In this document: piece after piece, positions 22,894-34,001 of the stretch | Layout: every line of letters begins with the position of its first letter | How positions within the stretch are numbered: the first letter of the stretch is position 1 | Assembly: GCF_002890915.1 (NCBI RefSeq) | Contig: NZ_POUT01000001.1 | Span: 62,001-126,000 of the forward strand | Direction of reading: 5' to 3' | From: Stutzerimonas stutzeri | GTDB taxonomy: Bacteria > Pseudomonadota > Gammaproteobacteria > Pseudomonadales > Pseudomonadaceae | DNA: 64,000 nt | Notes under the pieces: generated by a model | The model's input: the letters and a program-made list of their open reading frames with translations, nothing else | The model's database searches: none | Told to the model about the DNA's origin: nothing | Program-made: the position numbers and the translations under genes

Positions 22894-24396
22894 ATGCCCC
22901 ACTCCCCCGCCGAAAGTTTTCCCATGATCGCCGCCCTCGATCTGGGCTCGAACAGTTTTCACATGGTGCTGGCACGCACCAGCAATGGCGAGATGCGCAT
23001 CCTCGAACGGCTTGGCGAAAAGGTACAGCTGGCGGCTGGCATCGACGAGAACCGCCTGCTCGACGAGGCGGCGATGCAACGCGGGCTCGACTGCCTGCGG
23101 CGCTTCGCCCAACTGGTCAACCATCTGCCCCAGGGCGCGGTGCGCATCGTCGGCACCAACGCCCTGCGCGAGGCGCGCAACCGCGCCACCTTCATCCGCC
23201 TCGCCGAGGAAATCCTCAACCACCAGGTCGAGGTCATCTCCGGTCGGGAAGAGGCCCGCCTGATCTACCTCGGCGTGTCGCACACCTTCCCCGGCGCGCC
23301 GGGCAAGCGCCTGGTGGCCGACATCGGCGGCGGCAGCACCGAGTTCATCATCGGCGAAGGCTTCGAGTCGCAACTGCGCGAAAGCCTGCAGATGGGTTGC
23401 GTCAGCTACACCCAGCGGTTCTTCCGCGACGGCAAGATCACCCCGGCGCGCTATGCCCAGGCCTACACCGCGGCGCGCGTCGAGCTGATGGGCATCGAGC
23501 ACGGCCTGCGTCGGCTCGGCTGGCAGGAGTCGATCGGCGCCTCCGGCACCATCCGCGCGGTAGGGCTGGCGATCAAGGCCGGTGGCTATGGCAATGGCGA
23601 GGTCAATGGCGAAGGCCTCGGCTGGCTCAAGCGCAAGCTGTTCAAGCTGGGCGACGTGGAGAAGATCGACATCGACGGCGTCAAGCCGGACCGGCGCGGC
23701 GTATTCCCCGCCGGCCTGGCGATCCTCGAGGCCATCTTCGACGCCCTCGAGCTGCAGAGCATGACCCATTCCGAGGGTGCCTTGCGCGAAGGGGTGCTGT
23801 ACGACCTGCTGGGCCGCCACCACGACGAGGACGTGCGCGACCGCTCGCTGAGCTTTCTCATGGAGCGCTACCACGTCGACACGGAGCAGGCCGCGCGGGT
23901 CGAGGCCAAGGCGCTGGAGGCCTTCGACCAGGTCGCCGAGGCCTGGAACCTCGACCAGGACTGGCACCGCGAGCTGCTGGCATGGGCTGCGCGGGTACAC
24001 GAGGTGGGGCTGGACATTGCCCACTACCACTACCACAAGCACGGCGCCTACCTGATCGAGCATTCCGACCTGCCCGGCTTCTCCCGCCAGGACCAGCTGA
24101 TGCTGGCGCTGCTGGTACGCGGCCACCGGCGCAACATCCCGCAGGACAAGTTCGGCGAGATCGGCGCCGACGCCGATGCCCTGGTGCGCCTGTGCATCCT
24201 CCTGCGCTTCGCCATCCTGTTCCACCATATCCGCGGCGCCAATGCCGTTTCCGAGGTACAGCTGAAGGCCAGCGAGCGCGCCCTGGAACTGGTCTTTCCG
24301 GCCGGCTGGCTGAGCGCCAACCCGCTGACCCGCGCCGACTTCGAGGCCGAAGCCGCCTGGCTCGCGCGGGTCGGCTACCAACTGCGGATGAAGTGA
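22894..24396 (+). CDS. ppx: Exopolyphosphatase
   Basis: Ppx removes terminal phosphates from polyphosphate and, in the GppA branch, from pppGpp. The 500-residue protein has the actin-like phosphate loop [15 protein letters not shown] near 11-25, the second motif [16 protein letters not shown] near 142-157, and a C-terminal HD-like domain ([20 protein letters not shown]). I kept the ATG at 22894; an ATG at 22924 is an alternative. In P. aeruginosa ppx and ppk are immediate convergent neighbours; here an iron-uptake module lies between them. Confidence 0.95.
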   Translation: MPHSPAESFPMIAALDLGSNSFHMVLARTSNGEMRILERLGEKVQLAAGIDENRLLDEAAMQRGLDCLRRFAQLVNHLPQGAVRIVGTNALREARNRATFIRLAEEILNHQVEVISGREEARLIYLGVSHTFPGAPGKRLVADIGGGSTEFIIGEGFESQLRESLQMGCVSYTQRFFRDGKITPARYAQAYTAARVELMGIEHGLRRLGWQESIGASGTIRAVGLAIKAGGYGNGEVNGEGLGWLKRKLFKLGDVEKIDIDGVKPDRRGVFPAGLAILEAIFDALELQSMTHSEGALREGVLYDLLGRHHDEDVRDRSLSFLMERYHVDTEQAARVEAKALEAFDQVAEAWNLDQDWHRELLAWAARVHEVGLDIAHYHYHKHGAYLIEHSDLPGFSRQDQLMLALLVRGHRRNIPQDKFGEIGADADALVRLCILLRFAILFHHIRGANAVSEVQLKASERALELVFPAGWLSANPLTRADFEAEAAWLARVGYQLRMK

Positions 24397-24403
24397 GGCC
24401 GGC

Positions 24404-25327
24404 TCAGGGCTCGATGGGCCCCTTGCCCAGGGCGAACGGCAGGGCCCGAGTAGATACCACGATCGCGCTGCTGCCGTGATTTTCACCGTCCAGCACATGC
24501 AGCTCGCTGGCCAGCCCCCGCTCGCGCAACGGCGCCAGCCGCTCGGCCAGTTGCCGCAGGTTGTCCAGCATGCGCCGCTCGGCAAGATGACGCTGGCGCG
24601 GCGTGGTCGGCTCGACATCGCCTCGCGGCTGCTCGGCCCCGCCGACAGCCAGGTAGAGTCGCGCATCCAGCGCCTGCCGGGACTCCGAGAAACGCTGCAG
24701 ATCGTCGAAGATGACACCCTTTCCCCACCACAGCGAAGGGCTGGCGGCGATGTAGGCCTGGAAGCTGGCCGGCCGATTGAACAGCGTATAGAGCGTGAAC
24801 AAGCCCCCATAGGAGTGGCCGAACAGGGTCTGGCGTGAGCGATCGACCGGGTAGCGTGCCTGTACCAGTGGCTTGACCTCGCGCTCGATGAAATCCAGGA
24901 AGCGCTCGGCACCGCCACGCGCGGTGCTCAGGCGGTCGCCGCTGTCGCCGAGACCCGCCGTCGGCGGCGTGTAGTCTTCGGCACGCGCGGCGACGTCGTA
25001 CAGCGCATCGCCCGGATAACCGATCCCCACCACCAGCACCGGCTCGGCGCCATTGACCGCGACGCGCATCTCCAGCGCCCGCGCCTGCATGGCCAGCAGG
25101 GGGAACAGCGCATTGCCGTCGAGCACATAGAGCACGGGATAACCGCCCGCCGGCGGTGGCAGCTGCGGGCGCGACAGGTAGATGCGGTAGTGGCGACCTT
25201 GGCGAGAGGTGACGTCGCGCTGCTCACCGTAGGGCAGGGTCGCCTCGGCCCAGCCCGGCTTCGCCCCGGGCGCCGCACCGGCGAGGGCCGGCAGCAGCGC
25301 CAGCAGCCCACAGGCCCAGCGCCTCAC
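24404..25327 (-). CDS. Periplasmic alpha/beta hydrolase, siderophore esterase-like
   Basis: The 307-residue product has a signal peptide (about 1-18, ending AGAAPG) and an alpha/beta-hydrolase fold of the IroE/Fes/PfeE esterase group. The nucleophile elbow is GHSYGG (FGHSYGGLFTLYTLF near 168-182), and the C-terminal acid/His region includes VLDGENHGSSA. In described systems such periplasmic esterases cleave the trilactone backbone of enterobactin-type siderophores and release iron. It overlaps the DUF2218 gene by 4 bp (ATGA) and follows a catecholate-type receptor, so the same substrate class is likely but inferred. Confidence 0.82.
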   Translation of the reverse strand: MRRWACGLLALLPALAGAAPGAKPGWAEATLPYGEQRDVTSRQGRHYRIYLSRPQLPPPAGGYPVLYVLDGNALFPLLAMQARALEMRVAVNGAEPVLVVGIGYPGDALYDVAARAEDYTPPTAGLGDSGDRLSTARGGAERFLDFIEREVKPLVQARYPVDRSRQTLFGHSYGGLFTLYTLFNRPASFQAYIAASPSLWWGKGVIFDDLQRFSESRQALDARLYLAVGGAEQPRGDVEPTTPRQRHLAERRMLDNLRQLAERLAPLRERGLASELHVLDGENHGSSAIVVSTRALPFALGKGPIEP

Positions 25328-25626
25328 GCGTCATCCTCCAGCGGCGCTGCCTGCCATTCGAGCTGGAGCGTCTCGTGGCGGGCGAAACGCAGCAGATGGT
25401 CCTCCAGCACGAACCGCATGCGTTGCCCGGCCGGCTCATCCGCTACCTGGCAATCGAGCAGCAGATGCTCGGCAACGGCGCGCATCCGGCATTGACCGAA
25501 ATCGAAGCGGACCTGCGCGCCATCTTCCATCGTTTCGATGCTGCCCTTGTGGTGGAAGTGCCGGCACAGCCTGCCGATCAGCAGACCGGCATTGTGCGTG
25601 GCCGCCTGCCCGTGGAAACGAATCAT
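25324..25626 (-). CDS. DUF2218 protein
   Basis: This 100-residue cytoplasmic protein begins MIRFHGQAATHNAGLLIGRL and contains LCRHFHHKGSIE, the conserved His-rich segment of DUF2218. The remainder is a small beta-rich domain (MRFVLEDHLLRFARHETLQL). The family is often found beside siderophore receptors, but its function is not established. The gene lies 12 bp after the receptor stop and overlaps the esterase start, so the three are one operon. Confidence 0.75.
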   Translation of the reverse strand: MIRFHGQAATHNAGLLIGRLCRHFHHKGSIETMEDGAQVRFDFGQCRMRAVAEHLLLDCQVADEPAGQRMRFVLEDHLLRFARHETLQLEWQAAPLEDDA

Positions 25627-25638
25627 GCGGGTCTCCGT

Positions 25639-27819
25639 CTAGAACGTGGTGCTGATGCTGGTGAAGAAGGTCCGACCGGGCTCGTTGTAGGTATAGGCAC
25701 CGGCCACCACGGCATTCCCCTCGCGGTACAGGCGCTTGTCGAAGAGGTTGTCTATCCCGGCGCTCAGGCTCAGGTTCCGGCTCAGTTCATAGGTGCCGCT
25801 GAGACCGACCAGCGCATAGGGCGGAATCTCGCGCCGCGCATCGCCGCTGAGCGCCACGCCCTGGTAGCCGTACTTGCCGGGTGTCTGCCGGCCGTACCAG
25901 GTCACGCGCGCCTGCAGCGACAAGGGGGCGCTCGCCTGCCAATCCAGCGTCGAGTTGAGCGTGAATTCCGGGATGATCGACAGCGGCTCGCCGGTTTCCT
26001 TGTTTTCCGAATCGAGCATCCAGGTGAGATTGGTGGTCCAGCGCAGGTCGTCGGCCAGCGGCACGCCCAGGCTGCCTTCGATCCCTTCCACCACCGCCCG
26101 CGGCACGTTCTCCCAGAGATACACGTCCTGCTCGGCGCCGCGGGTGAAATAGGTGCCGACCGGTCTGCGTCCGGCCTCGATCTTGTTGCGGTAGTCGTTG
26201 CGGAACCAGGTTGCGCTGGCGCTCCAGCCGCCCTGGCGGTACTCGATGCCCAACTCCTTGTTCACGCTGGTTTCCGCTTCGAGGTTCTCGTTGCCCAGCA
26301 GGAAGCAGCCGGTACCGCTGTAGGCCCAGCAGCCGTTGCCGGCGCTGTACAGCGCATAGCCGGGGTTGAGCTGGTAGAGGTTGGGCGCCTTGTAGGCCCG
26401 TGCGATACCGGCCTTGAGGGTGAGGGTGTCGCTGAGCATCTGCGACAAGTTCAGCGCCGGGCTCCAGTTGTCGCCCGTCTGGTCGTTGTGATCGAAGCGC
26501 AGCCCGGGGGTGAGGATGGTACCGGGGCGCAGTTCGATGTTGTCTTCGATAAAGAACGACAGGATGCGCATCGCCATCTTGCTATCCAGCCCGCCGGCCG
26601 GGTTGGCGATGTTGCTGGCCGCGGTGAGGTCCGATACGCCGTCCTCGAGCTTCTGCTCGCTGAACTCGGCGCCGAAGGTGAGCATCTGCTCGACACCGAA
26701 GCTCAGGGGCAGGCTCGCCTCGCTGTGGGCGGTCAGCGTATCGAGGTGGATGGTGCCGAACTGGTCGCTGTTGATGTTGCCTTCGGGGCCGCCGGCCAGC
26801 CCCTCGCGCAGGCGGGTATTGCGCGTCTGTTCGTATTGCAGGTAGTTCAGCGTGCTGCCGAAATCCCATTCGCCCCGATGGGTCATCGCGTAGTTCTGGC
26901 GGTACAGCGTATTGGTCTCGCGGCCGATCCAGGGCGCGCGGTAGGCTTCCAGCGATGCCGAGGCGACATTGTTCATGCTGTCACCGGCATAGATGTTGCC
27001 CTGGCGACCGAAGCCGGCCTCCAGCTCGAGAACCTGTTCCGGCGTCATGCGCCAGGCGAGCACGCCGTTGACGTCGCGATTGCGCACGCCCTCGCGGCCG
27101 GCCGTGGTGTAGTTGCCGATCTCGTGCCCCCGGTTGATGTCCTCGTCGTCGGCGTCGGTGCGGGCGACGTTGCCGTATATGCGGTACGACAGGCTCTCGC
27201 CGAGCGGCCCGTTGAGCCCGAAGGTCGCCCGCCGCGTGGCGCCCTCCTCGGCATGGCTCGGGAAGTTCTGGTACAGGGTCAGGCTACCGTGCTGCTCGGC
27301 GCCGGCCTGGCGGGTCACGATGTTGATCACGCCACCGGCCGCGCCGCTGCCGTAGCGGGCCGCCGCCGGCCCGCGGAGCACCTCGATGCGCTCGACCTGG
27401 TCGGCCGGGACCCAGTTGGTGTCGCCGCGGGTATCACGGTCGCCGCGCCAGCCGTAGCGCACCGCATTGCGCGAGGCGATGGGCTTGCCATCGATCAGGA
27501 TCAGGGTGTTCTCCGGGCCCATGCCGCGAATGTCGATCTGCCGGTTGTTGCCGCGCGCACCGGAGCTGCTGTTGCCGGTCAGGTTGACCCCCGGCTGGCG
27601 ACGGATGATCTCGGCCAGATCGTTCGCCGGCGGACTTTTGCGCAAGTCCTCGGCCGTGATGATCGACACGCCGGGCGCCTGCTTCAGCTCCTCCCGGGCG
27701 GTGGCCAGGACATAGTCGTCGTCCAGCGCCAGGGGCTCCTCGGCCCAGGCATGGAGCGGCATGGCCAGCGCGACGGCAAGCGCCAGGCGGGTAATGGTGA
27801 ACGATTGATGCGATGACAT
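25639..27819 (-). CDS. TonB-dependent catecholate siderophore receptor (FepA/PfeA-like)
   Basis: This is an outer-membrane gated channel for ferric siderophores. I chose the ATG at 27819 (MSSHQSFTITRLALAV), with GGGGAGG 6 bp upstream, giving 726 residues and a signal peptide ending HAWA. The plug (about 45-170) shows GVSIITAEDLRKSPPANDLA, GNNRQIDIRGMGPENTLILI and VERIEVLRGPAAARYGSGAA, all typical of FepA/PfeA/BfeA/IroN receptors. The barrel ends with an aromatic residue (TFFTSISTTF). There is no STN signalling domain, so regulation is probably through the divergent AraC protein and Fur. The exact ligand is unproved. Confidence 0.9.
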   Translation of the reverse strand: MSSHQSFTITRLALAVALAMPLHAWAEEPLALDDDYVLATAREELKQAPGVSIITAEDLRKSPPANDLAEIIRRQPGVNLTGNSSSGARGNNRQIDIRGMGPENTLILIDGKPIASRNAVRYGWRGDRDTRGDTNWVPADQVERIEVLRGPAAARYGSGAAGGVINIVTRQAGAEQHGSLTLYQNFPSHAEEGATRRATFGLNGPLGESLSYRIYGNVARTDADDEDINRGHEIGNYTTAGREGVRNRDVNGVLAWRMTPEQVLELEAGFGRQGNIYAGDSMNNVASASLEAYRAPWIGRETNTLYRQNYAMTHRGEWDFGSTLNYLQYEQTRNTRLREGLAGGPEGNINSDQFGTIHLDTLTAHSEASLPLSFGVEQMLTFGAEFSEQKLEDGVSDLTAASNIANPAGGLDSKMAMRILSFFIEDNIELRPGTILTPGLRFDHNDQTGDNWSPALNLSQMLSDTLTLKAGIARAYKAPNLYQLNPGYALYSAGNGCWAYSGTGCFLLGNENLEAETSVNKELGIEYRQGGWSASATWFRNDYRNKIEAGRRPVGTYFTRGAEQDVYLWENVPRAVVEGIEGSLGVPLADDLRWTTNLTWMLDSENKETGEPLSIIPEFTLNSTLDWQASAPLSLQARVTWYGRQTPGKYGYQGVALSGDARREIPPYALVGLSGTYELSRNLSLSAGIDNLFDKRLYREGNAVVAGAYTYNEPGRTFFTSISTTF

Positions 27820-27862
27820 GCTGCCCTCCCCCGAGCCCACACACCGAACGGCGGAGACTCTT

Positions 27863-27883
27863 CTTAATGCGAATTATTTGCAA
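27863..27883. promoter_or_regulatory. Possible Fur box upstream of the siderophore receptor
   Basis: TTAATGCGAATTATTTGCAA is an AT-rich, partly dyad sequence resembling the Fur consensus of repeated NAT triplets. It lies about 45 bp upstream of the receptor start in the receptor/AraC intergenic region. This is a visual match only. Confidence 0.45.
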
Positions 27884-27979
27884 CAACATTTGAGCGGCAG
27901 TAGTCTTGCACGGTCGGTGCGGCAGTAGGTTTGTTGAAACGGATTGTTTCTTTGCGCAAACCGCAACGGGGGAGGATGA

Positions 27980-28948
27980 ATGAACGAACGAGGTGTCGTC
28001 AGGGCCGGCGAGCTGGGCGCCCGGGTGGGAATGCCGCTGCGCCTGACGGAAAGAGAGCCCTGCCAGGACCGGTTGTTCGAGGGACGCCTGAGCTGGCTGA
28101 AGCTACGCAGCGGGCTGTCGTTGCACTGCTCCGACTGCGTGGAGCTGCATCACTTCACCACCCAGGTACAGACGGCGCCGCACATCAATTTCATCCTGTT
28201 TCTCGAAGGCGGCAACGATGTCGGTTTCGACGAGCACAGGTTCCACCTCGGCACGGGCCCGGACGCCGCCGCCCAGGGCGTGACCATCGCCCTGGGGCGG
28301 CCAACCCAGTTCAGCCGCCAGGCACGCCGCGGCCAACGGATACGCAAGGTCTCGGTGAGCCTGACGCCGGACTGGTTCGAAGCCGGCGGCTTCGACAGCC
28401 ATGAAGCCCTGCACGAGCTCATCGATCTGGAGCGCGACACCTTCATGCTCCGGCAGTGGCAACCGTCCCCGCGCCTGCTGGCGCTGGCCGAGCAGGTCCT
28501 CGCCCCGCAACAGGCCCCCGATCTGTTGCAGCGCCTGTACCTGGAAAGCCGCGCACTGGAGATCGCCAACGAGGCGCTGAGCCTGCTGGCCCGGCAATCG
28601 CCCCGGGCGGGCCGGGGCCTGCGTCCACAGGAAATGGCGCGGATCAGGCGAACGCTGGAACTGCTGCACAGCGACAGCGCCGATGGCTGGTCGCTGGAGC
28701 GGATCGCCCGTGAAGTGGGAACCAACGCCAGTACCCTGCAGCGGCATTTCCAGGCCGCCCAGGGCGTATCGCTGTTCGAGTATCAACGCCGGCGCAAGCT
28801 GCAGCAGGCACGCGAAGCGCTGGAGCGCCAGGGCGTCAGTGTCGGCCAGGCCGCCTGGCTGGCCGGCTACAGCAGCGCCGCGAACTTCTCCACGGCCTTC
28901 AAGCGCGCCTTCGGCCTGACGCCCAAGCAGGTCAGGCCCAGGCTCTGA
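27980..28948 (+). CDS. AraC-family regulator (PchR-like)
   Basis: The 322-residue protein starts at the second of two overlapping ATGs, about 5 bp after GGGGGAGG. The first 200 residues are a ligand-sensing domain resembling PchR-type siderophore sensors (the run beginning HHFTTQVQTAPHINFILFLE). The C-terminal 100 residues carry two helix-turn-helix motifs (LERIAREVGTNASTLQRHFQ and VGQAAWLAGYSSAANFSTAF) of the AraC fold. It is divergent from the receptor operon and probably activates it when a ferric siderophore is bound; this is inference from layout. It ends 6 bp from convergent ppk. Confidence 0.85.
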   Translation: MNERGVVRAGELGARVGMPLRLTEREPCQDRLFEGRLSWLKLRSGLSLHCSDCVELHHFTTQVQTAPHINFILFLEGGNDVGFDEHRFHLGTGPDAAAQGVTIALGRPTQFSRQARRGQRIRKVSVSLTPDWFEAGGFDSHEALHELIDLERDTFMLRQWQPSPRLLALAEQVLAPQQAPDLLQRLYLESRALEIANEALSLLARQSPRAGRGLRPQEMARIRRTLELLHSDSADGWSLERIAREVGTNASTLQRHFQAAQGVSLFEYQRRRKLQQAREALERQGVSVGQAAWLAGYSSAANFSTAFKRAFGLTPKQVRPRL

Positions 28949-28954
28949 TGCCGC

Positions 28955-31168
28955 TCAGCGGGTGCTGCCCTGCGGGCCGGTCAAGCGCTCCAGCAGCATG
29001 TTCTGCACGTTGCGCGGGTTCTGGTTGCCGCTGGGGCTGTTGCGCAGGTAGCTGCCGTCCGGCTGCAGCAGCCAGCTCTGGGTGTTGTCGCTGAGGAAGC
29101 CCTCCAGCTCCTTCTTCACCCGCGTCACCAGCTTCTTGCCCTCCACCGGGAAGCAGGTTTCCACCCGCCGGTCGAGGTTGCGCTCCATCCAGTCGGCGCT
29201 GGAGAGGTAGAGCTTCTCGTCGCCGTCGTTGTGGAAATAGAAGACCCGGCTGTGCTCGAGGAAGCGGCCGATGATCGAGCGCACCTGGATGTTGTGCGAC
29301 ACCCCGGCGATGCCCGGGCGCAGGCAGCACATGCCGCGCACGATGAGGTCGACACGCACGCCGGTCTGGCTGGCCTTGTACAGCGCCTTGATCATCTTCG
29401 GATCGGTCAGCGCATTGATCTTCAGGATGATGTGCGCCGGCTTGCCTTCGGCGGCGTGCTGGGTTTCCTGGGTGATCAGGTCGAGCAGGGTCTTCTTCAG
29501 GGTGAAGGGTGCATGCAGCAACTTCTTCATGCGCATGGTCTTGCCCATGCCGATCAGCTGGCTGAACAGCTTGGAAACGTCCTCGCACAGCGCATCGTCC
29601 GAGGTCAGCAGGCTGTAGTCGGTGTACAGCCGTGCGTTGGCCGCGTGGTAGTTGCCGGTGCCCAGGTGCGCATAGCGGCACAGTTCGCCGTTCTCGCGGC
29701 GCAGGATCAGCATCATCTTGGCGTGGGTCTTGTAGCCGACCACACCATAGATCACCACCGCGCCGGCCTGCTGCAGGCGGCTGGCCAATTGCAGGTTGGA
29801 TTCCTCGTCGAAGCGCGCGCGCAGCTCGATCACCGCGGTGACTTCCTTGCCGCTGCGCGCCGCATCGACCAGCGCGTCGACGATCTCCGAATTGGCCCCG
29901 GAGCGGTACAGGGTCTGCTTGATCGCCAGCACGCAGGGGTCCTTGGCCGCCTCGCGCAGCAGGTCGACCACCGGCGTGAACGACTCGAAGGGGTGCAGCA
30001 GCAGGATGTCCTGTTTGTTGATCACGCTGAAGATCTTGTCGCTGTTCTGCAGCAGTCTGGGGATCGACGGCGTGAACGGGCTGTATTGCAGCTCGGGGTG
30101 GCTGTCCAGGCCGGTGATGCTGAACAGCCGGGTCAGGTTGACCGGGCCGTTGACGCGGTACATCTCGCTCTCGCCGAGGCTGAACTGCTTGAGCAGGAAG
30201 TCGGCCAGGTGCTGCGGGCAGGTGTCGGCCACCTCCAGGCGCACCGCGTCGCCGTAGCGCCGCGAGATCAGCTCGCCACGCAGCGCCCGCGCCAGGTCCT
30301 CGACGTCCTCGGTGTCCACCGACAGGTCGGCGTTGCGCGTCAGGCGGAACTGGTAGCAGCCCTTGACCCGCATGCCGTGGAACAGGTCGTCGGCGTGGGC
30401 GTGGATCATCGAGGAGAGGAAGACGAAGTTGTCCCCCGCCCCACCGACCGACTCCGGCACGCGGATCACCCGCGGCAGCAGGCGCGGCGCCGGGATGATC
30501 GCCAGCCCGGAGTCGCGGCCGAAGGCGTCGATGCCTTCCAGCTCGACGATGAAGTTCAGGCTCTTGTTCACCAGCAACGGGAACGGGTGCGTCGGGTCCA
30601 GGCCGATCGGCGTGACGATCGGCGCGATCTCGTCGCGGAAGTAGCGGCGCACCCAGGCCTTGAGCTTGGCGGTCCAATGCCGGCGGCGAATGAAGCGGAT
30701 GTGGTTTTCCGCCAATGCCGGCAGCAGCACATCGTTGAGGATCGCGTACTGGCGGTCGACCTGCCCATGCACCAGCTCGCCGATGCGCGCCAGCGCCTGG
30801 TGCGGCTGCAGGCCGTCGGCACCGGCCTGCTCGCGGGCGAAGGTGACGCGCTTCTTCAGCCCGGCCACGCGGATTTCGAAGAACTCGTCGAGATTGCTGG
30901 AGAAGATCAGCAGGAACTTCAGGCGTTCCAGCAGCGGATAGGACTCGTCCAGCGCCTGCTCCAGCACGCGGATGTTGAACTGCAACTGCGACAGCTCGCG
31001 ATGGATGTAGAGGCTGCTGTCGTCCAGGTTCGGCACCGGCGGCGCCGCGGCCGGCACCTCCTCCGCCACCTCGGGCAACGGCGGTGCCAGCACCTCGGAC
31101 AGCGCCTGATCCAGCTGTTCACCGACAGCGTCCTGCACTTCCTTCTCGCTGAGTCCCTGGTTGATCAT
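28955..31168 (-). CDS. ppk: Polyphosphate kinase 1
   Basis: Ppk1 reversibly polymerises the gamma-phosphate of ATP into polyphosphate. The 737-residue protein has the N-terminal domain ([20 protein letters not shown] near 53), the ATP-binding helical domain ([20 protein letters not shown]) and two phospholipase-D-like domains. The autophosphorylated His is in [14 protein letters not shown], and [20 protein letters not shown] is also characteristic. A Pro/Glu-rich N-terminal 45 residues precede the conserved part. It is oriented towards ppx but separated from it by the iron module. Confidence 0.96.
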   Translation of the reverse strand: MINQGLSEKEVQDAVGEQLDQALSEVLAPPLPEVAEEVPAAAPPVPNLDDSSLYIHRELSQLQFNIRVLEQALDESYPLLERLKFLLIFSSNLDEFFEIRVAGLKKRVTFAREQAGADGLQPHQALARIGELVHGQVDRQYAILNDVLLPALAENHIRFIRRRHWTAKLKAWVRRYFRDEIAPIVTPIGLDPTHPFPLLVNKSLNFIVELEGIDAFGRDSGLAIIPAPRLLPRVIRVPESVGGAGDNFVFLSSMIHAHADDLFHGMRVKGCYQFRLTRNADLSVDTEDVEDLARALRGELISRRYGDAVRLEVADTCPQHLADFLLKQFSLGESEMYRVNGPVNLTRLFSITGLDSHPELQYSPFTPSIPRLLQNSDKIFSVINKQDILLLHPFESFTPVVDLLREAAKDPCVLAIKQTLYRSGANSEIVDALVDAARSGKEVTAVIELRARFDEESNLQLASRLQQAGAVVIYGVVGYKTHAKMMLILRRENGELCRYAHLGTGNYHAANARLYTDYSLLTSDDALCEDVSKLFSQLIGMGKTMRMKKLLHAPFTLKKTLLDLITQETQHAAEGKPAHIILKINALTDPKMIKALYKASQTGVRVDLIVRGMCCLRPGIAGVSHNIQVRSIIGRFLEHSRVFYFHNDGDEKLYLSSADWMERNLDRRVETCFPVEGKKLVTRVKKELEGFLSDNTQSWLLQPDGSYLRNSPSGNQNPRNVQNMLLERLTGPQGSTR

Positions 31169-31187
31169 CGTTATGCCTCGAGCGGGC

Positions 31188-32514
<1,327 letters not shown>

Positions 32515-33174
32515 ATGAACAAAAAGGTCGCCGTGATCCTTTCCGGCTGTGGCGTCTACGACGGCTCGGAGATCTACGAAAGCGTGATTACCCTGCTGCG
32601 CCTGGACCAGCGTGGAGCCAAGGTGCAGTGCTTCGCCCCCAACATTCCACAGATGCACGTGATCAACCACCTCACCGGCGAGGAAATGCCGGAGTCGCGC
32701 AACGTGCTGACCGAGTCGGCGCGTCTGGCCCGCGGCGAGATCAAGGACCTGCGCGAGGCACGCGTCGAGGATTTCGATGCCCTGATCCTGCCCGGCGGCT
32801 TCGGCGCGGCGAAGAACCTGTCGAACTTCGCCAGCGAAGGCGCCAGCAGCAAGGCGCTGCCCGAGGTGATCGCGCTGGCCCAGGCCTTCGCTCAGGCCGG
32901 CAAGCCGATCGGCATGATGTGCATCGCCCCGACCATGGCGGCACAGATCTTCGGCCCCGGCGTCCTCTGCACCCTGGGCAGCGACGAGGCCGATGCGGCC
33001 AAGGCGGTCGTCGCGATGGGTGCCGTGCACCAGCCATGCGAAGTCAGCGAGATCGTCGAGGACAAGCGGCACAAGCTGGTCACCACCCCGGCCTACATGC
33101 TCGCGCAGTCCATCAGCGAAGCCGCGTCGGGCATCTACAAGCTGGTCGACCGGGTGCTGGAACTGACCGTCTGA
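32515..33174 (+). CDS. elbB: ElbB-type glyoxalase (DJ-1/PfpI superfamily)
   Basis: The 219-residue protein begins MNKKVAVILSGCGVYDGSEI and contains the nucleophile region GKPIGMMCIAPTMAAQIFG, where the Cys of MCIAP is at the PfpI elbow. ElbB proteins were linked to isoprenoid synthesis by genetics and later shown to have weak glyoxalase activity; the physiological substrate is unclear. A good AGGAG precedes the start. Length matches the family (about 217-220). It stands alone, followed by a REP repeat. Confidence 0.9.
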   Translation: MNKKVAVILSGCGVYDGSEIYESVITLLRLDQRGAKVQCFAPNIPQMHVINHLTGEEMPESRNVLTESARLARGEIKDLREARVEDFDALILPGGFGAAKNLSNFASEGASSKALPEVIALAQAFAQAGKPIGMMCIAPTMAAQIFGPGVLCTLGSDEADAAKAVVAMGAVHQPCEVSEIVEDKRHKLVTTPAYMLAQSISEAASGIYKLVDRVLELTV

Positions 33175-33243
33175 GGAACCGTCGATCATGAAATCCCGGC
33201 GCCGCGGCCGTAATGCTGTTCAGATAAGCACGGAGAGTACTTT

Positions 33244-33290
33244 GTAGGAGCGCGCCATGCGCGCGAATCGCGGGCGTGGCCCGCTCCTAC
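33244..33290. repeat. REP-type palindromic repeat
   Basis: GTAGGAGCGCGCCATGCGCG and the inverted unit GCGGGCGTGGCCCGCTCCTA lie nearly head to head within 47 bp. They belong to the same family as the repeat at 17943 but the arms have diverged. It follows elbB. Confidence 0.85.
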
Positions 33291-33452
33291 AGAGCCAACA
33301 TCCAGCTTGAGTCGTTAAGTGCAGCATTAGGCGCCGCGGCCGGGATTTTTTTTGCGCGAAAGTCGCCAAACCAGCCGGCGCTCCCGCCGACGCTCTGGTC
33401 AGCCCGCCGCCGCTCGGGCAGCGTGATCGCTCTCCCGGCAGGAACGCAGATC

Positions 33453-33920
33453 ATGAACGACGATGACACACTGCTCGCCGAGCAGGCCCAAGCCGTACGC
33501 CAGATGTTCGAACGCATTCCCTTCAACCTGGCACTGGGCATCGAGCTCGACGAGATCTCGACCTCGCGCGTGGTGATGCACCTGCCGATGAAACCCGAGC
33601 TGGTGGGCAATTTCGTCCACGGCATCCTGCATGGCGGTGTCATCGCCTCGCTGCTGGACGTGGCCGGCGGCGCCATGGCGATGCTCGGCGCCTTCGACAA
33701 GCATCGCCACCTGACGCCAGCGGAACGCGCTGCGCGACTTTCCCGGCTCGGCACCATCGACCTGCGCATCGACTACCTGCGCCCGGGGCGCGGCACGCGC
33801 TTCAGCGCCAGCGCCGTGCTGCTGCGCTCGGGCAACAAGGTGGCGGTGGTGCGCTCGGAGCTGCACAACGAGGACGGCGTGCTGGTGGCGGTGGGCACCG
33901 GCACCTATCTATGCGGCTGA
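33453..33920 (+). CDS. Hotdog-fold thioesterase (PaaI/YigI-like)
   Basis: The ATG at 33453 (MNDDDTLLAEQAQAVRQMFE) with GGAACG upstream gives 155 residues; the frame extends to 33276 but that part runs from the REP repeat and is not protein-like. The hotdog domain shows GNFVHGILHGGVIASLLDVA, with the HGG...D catalytic motif of acyl-CoA thioesterases, and IDYLRPGRGTRFSASAVLLR. An insertion (DKHRHLTPAERAARLSRLGT) separates two strands, as in the YigI subgroup. The acyl substrate cannot be told from sequence. Confidence 0.85.
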   Translation: MNDDDTLLAEQAQAVRQMFERIPFNLALGIELDEISTSRVVMHLPMKPELVGNFVHGILHGGVIASLLDVAGGAMAMLGAFDKHRHLTPAERAARLSRLGTIDLRIDYLRPGRGTRFSASAVLLRSGNKVAVVRSELHNEDGVLVAVGTGTYLCG

Positions 33921-33933
33921 AGCAGCTGCAGCC

Positions 33934-34001
33934 GTAGGGCGGGTGAAACCCGCCAAGCGTGCGCGAAGCCTACTCCGTTCGGCGGGTTGCACCCGTCCTA
34001 C
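33934..34001. repeat. Inverted repeat of a second family
   Basis: GTAGGGCGGGTGAAACCCGC at 33934 and GGCGGGTTGCACCCGTCCTA at 33981 are imperfect inverted copies. The right copy overlaps the stop codon of the minus-strand YaiI gene. It may act as a bidirectional terminator between the two convergent genes. Confidence 0.8.

Noticed and set aside
22840..24918. 692-codon minus-strand open frame antisense to ppx
   Set aside because: The plus strand contains Ppx phosphate-binding motifs in the right order; the minus frame spans two unrelated genes.
25375..27816. 813-codon plus-strand open frame antisense to the siderophore receptor
   Set aside because: The minus strand encodes an unmistakable TonB receptor with signal peptide, plug motifs and terminal Phe; the plus frame has none.
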